A model generated the notes under the pieces. That model searched no databases. It was not told the DNA's origin and saw only the letters and a list, made by a program, of their open reading frames with translations. The position numbers and the translations under genes were made by a program. A stretch of 14,743 nucleotides of DNA from an uncultured Caulobacteraceae bacterium (lineage in GTDB: Bacteria > Pseudomonadota > Alphaproteobacteria > Caulobacterales > TH1-2), in assembly GCA_937967425.1 (NCBI GenBank), contig CALBST010000414.1, positions 1-14,743 of the forward strand. Direction: 5' to 3'. Positions 13,514 to 14,743 of this stretch are shown one piece after another. How positions within the stretch are numbered: the first letter of the stretch is position 1; the number at the start of each line of letters is the position of its first letter.

Positions 13514-14743
13514 GCGAAGAGCCCGTGCACGTACCAGCGTGGCTGCGTTTCGGTTTCGCCGTAAAAGCCTTCACGATAAAGCCAGTATCGCCGCCCCTGC
13601 TTATCTTCGACGCGATAATAGTCGCGCGTTCGTTCGTGCTTTTGCCAATCGCCGCTGATCCGCTCCGGCCCTTCGGCGCGAACGACCTCGCGCATCACCC
13701 GCCGCCAACGAAAGCGGATTGGCGGCCCATCTGGCACGCTCGCCATGACTTCGATCTGCTGTCCCGGCGAAAACAAACGCACCGGCCGCCGCTGCACGCC
13801 ATCGGCCGGCGGCTTCACCACTTTGTCCTGGCCGCCAGCCACAAGCGCCGATCGCCAACCAGCCGCGCGTTCCGGCGCATGCTCATCGTGGGCTTGCGGA
13901 CGCACAACCCGCTTCGGCCCCAAGCGTGAGCTCAGAATATCAACAATGCCGCCGATCGTTTCCGCGCTGGCGACATTCGCTTCCACGGAAACCAATGTCT
14001 GTGTGCGCGCATCGAACTCCGCCAACCGCACCACATCCAGCCGCGCCGCCTCGAACCCAAATTGCGCATCCAGACTTTCGCCGACAACGTTGAGCTTCTC
14101 GCGGAACAGCCGCATCAGCGGCTTCACCTCGCGCAGAGGCTTACTGACATTCACCCCAATCACACGATCGCGGCCATCGACGCCGAACAGCACCAGCTCC
14201 GCCCGCAGCACGCCCGCCCCGCGCACGTCCAGCTTCTCGATCGCGTCGCCGCACAGATCCTGCGCCACCTGCAACACGGCATCGGCAGTAAAGATCGGCT
14301 CCAGAAACCGCCGCAACGCGAACACCGGCGGCGCCGGCCGGCGCGGCGTCAGCGCTTCACGCGCACGCCCGAGCGCCTGGTCGAGCCGCAGCATCGCGTT
14401 CTCGCCCGCGCGCGCCGTGAACGAAGAGCGCGGCGCGTCCAAAATTTGGCCGATCGTTTTCAGCCCCAGCCGCCGCAACAATGCAGCGGCATTCGGATCA
14501 AGACGTAAGGCTTCGACCGGCAGAGCGGCTAGCTCTGCTTGCCAATCCTTTTCTCCCCCTCTCCCTTGCGGAGAGGGGGTTGGGGGGTGAGGGGCGTTCC
14601 GGTGAGCAGGCGCCTGCGCGTTTGAACGCCCCTCACCCCGCCGCTTCGCGGCGCCCGTCTCCGCGAGGGAGAGGGGCAAATTCCGTGCATATCGCGCAAA
14701 CGCCCAGGCCGCGCCCGGCGTTGGCGCAATCGCGGCGCGCGCC
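13510..14743 (-). CDS. imuB: ImuB, catalytically inactive Y-family polymerase homologue (5' truncated)
   Basis: About 410 C-terminal residues; the 5' part (palm) lies beyond the right edge and the frame is open to the last base. ImuB is the hub of the ImuA-ImuB-DnaE2 mutasome and links it to the beta clamp. From the edge one reads ARAAIAPTPGAAWAFARYAR, the end of the palm region, then an unusual ~42-residue segment encoded by a palindromic repeat (14555-14679), then conserved sequence again: ALPVEALRLDPNAAALLRRL and GLKTIGQIL (thumb helix-hairpin-helix), the little-finger region, and the ImuB tail with VRLFSPGQQIEVMASVPDGP, FRWRRV, DYYRVEDKQGRRYWLYREGF and PRWYVHGLFA. QRRPVRLF may be the clamp-binding motif, but this is uncertain. 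A TTG at 14679 is not the start, since conserved ImuB sequence continues upstream. ATGA overlap with dnaE2 indicates co-translation. Confidence 0.92.
   Translation of the reverse strand, partial: ARAAIAPTPGAAWAFARYARNLPLSLAETGAAKRRGEGRSNAQAPAHRNAPHPPTPSPQGRGGEKDWQAELAALPVEALRLDPNAAALLRRLGLKTIGQILDAPRSSFTARAGENAMLRLDQALGRAREALTPRRPAPPVFALRRFLEPIFTADAVLQVAQDLCGDAIEKLDVRGAGVLRAELVLFGVDGRDRVIGVNVSKPLREVKPLMRLFREKLNVVGESLDAQFGFEAARLDVVRLAEFDARTQTLVSVEANVASAETIGGIVDILSSRLGPKRVVRPQAHDEHAPERAAGWRSALVAGGQDKVVKPPADGVQRRPVRLFSPGQQIEVMASVPDGPPIRFRWRRVMREVVRAEGPERISGDWQKHERTRDYYRVEDKQGRRYWLYREGFYGETETQPRWYVHGLFA
14555..14679. repeat. GC-rich palindromic doublet, copy 2 (inside imuB)
   Basis: Two inverted units meet at a short centre. 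Left unit: stem CCCCCTCTCC (14555-14564), loop CTTGC, GGAGAGGGGG (14570-14579), then a G-rich tail ending GGGGTGAGGGGCGTTC (14584-14599). Right unit: the exact reverse complement of that 16-mer at 14624-14639, a small hairpin GCCGC-TTC-GCGGC (14640-14652), then an imperfect stem ending GGGAGAGGGGC at about 14677. The centre holds the perfect palindrome GCAGGCGCCTGC (14606-14617). Size and design match copy 1 at 1314-1446. The whole element is translated within imuB without a stop or frameshift visible. Confidence 0.88.

Noticed and set aside
12461..13564. Plus-strand open frame of 367 codons
   Set aside because: It lies antisense to dnaE2 and has no recognisable domain; the minus strand is clearly dnaE2.
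14677..14679. TTG at 14679 as start of imuB
   Set aside because: The frame continues upstream with conserved ImuB sequence (APTPGAAWAFARYAR) to the window edge, so the gene is cut by the edge and does not start here.
1..14743. CRISPR arrays, tRNA or rRNA genes, transposases, phage genes
   Set aside because: No regularly spaced direct repeats, no RNA-gene signatures and no recombinase or transposase motifs were found on reading both strands; the only repeats are the two palindromic doublets.

Overview
The window is chromosomal DNA of high GC content. Genes are densely packed, with many 1- to 4-base overlaps, on both strands. The content points to an alphaproteobacterium, probably of the Caulobacterales/Hyphomonadaceae type: an imuB-dnaE2 mutagenesis cassette, a methylmalonyl-CoA mutase, a protein ending in the helix-hairpin-helix-like domain common in that class, and GC-rich palindromic doublets of the kind seen in such genomes. 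The lineage is an inference from gene content, not from a marker gene. No RNA gene, transposase, phage gene or CRISPR array was seen.

Left part (1-3304, plus strand): the 3' end of methylmalonyl-CoA mutase is followed by a small three-helix membrane protein and a YhhN-family lysoplasmalogenase, apparently one operon. A roughly 130-bp palindromic doublet lies across the end of the lysoplasmalogenase gene and supplies its stop codon. It ends just before recQ, a complete DNA helicase gene with zinc and HRDC domains.

Middle (3305-8360): two minus-strand genes encode a secreted four-EF-hand protein and a DUF1761 membrane protein. Three plus-strand genes follow: an arginine-rich single-pass membrane protein of unknown function, a VOC/glyoxalase-fold protein, and a 56-residue charged protein. 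A minus-strand operon comes next, read from 8360 down to 5825. It encodes a 60-residue membrane-anchored protein, an OmpA-family protein with an N-terminal membrane anchor, and a membrane-anchored coiled-coil protein with a repeated W-R-Y-E-R-V motif and a C-terminal helix-hairpin-helix-like domain. These three look like parts of one envelope assembly.

Right part (8361-14743): two overlapping plus-strand genes encode RNA methyltransferases, a SPOUT/TrmH type and an RlmI-like type. They meet, tail to tail, the minus-strand imuB-dnaE2 pair, the error-prone translesion polymerase cassette. The second methyltransferase and dnaE2 share a CTAG at their stop codons. imuB is cut by the right edge and imuA would be expected beyond it. 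A second copy of the palindromic doublet lies inside imuB and is translated in frame, adding about 42 residues of repeat-encoded peptide. This is the most unusual thing in the window. The two doublets also carry runs of G that could form quadruplexes.
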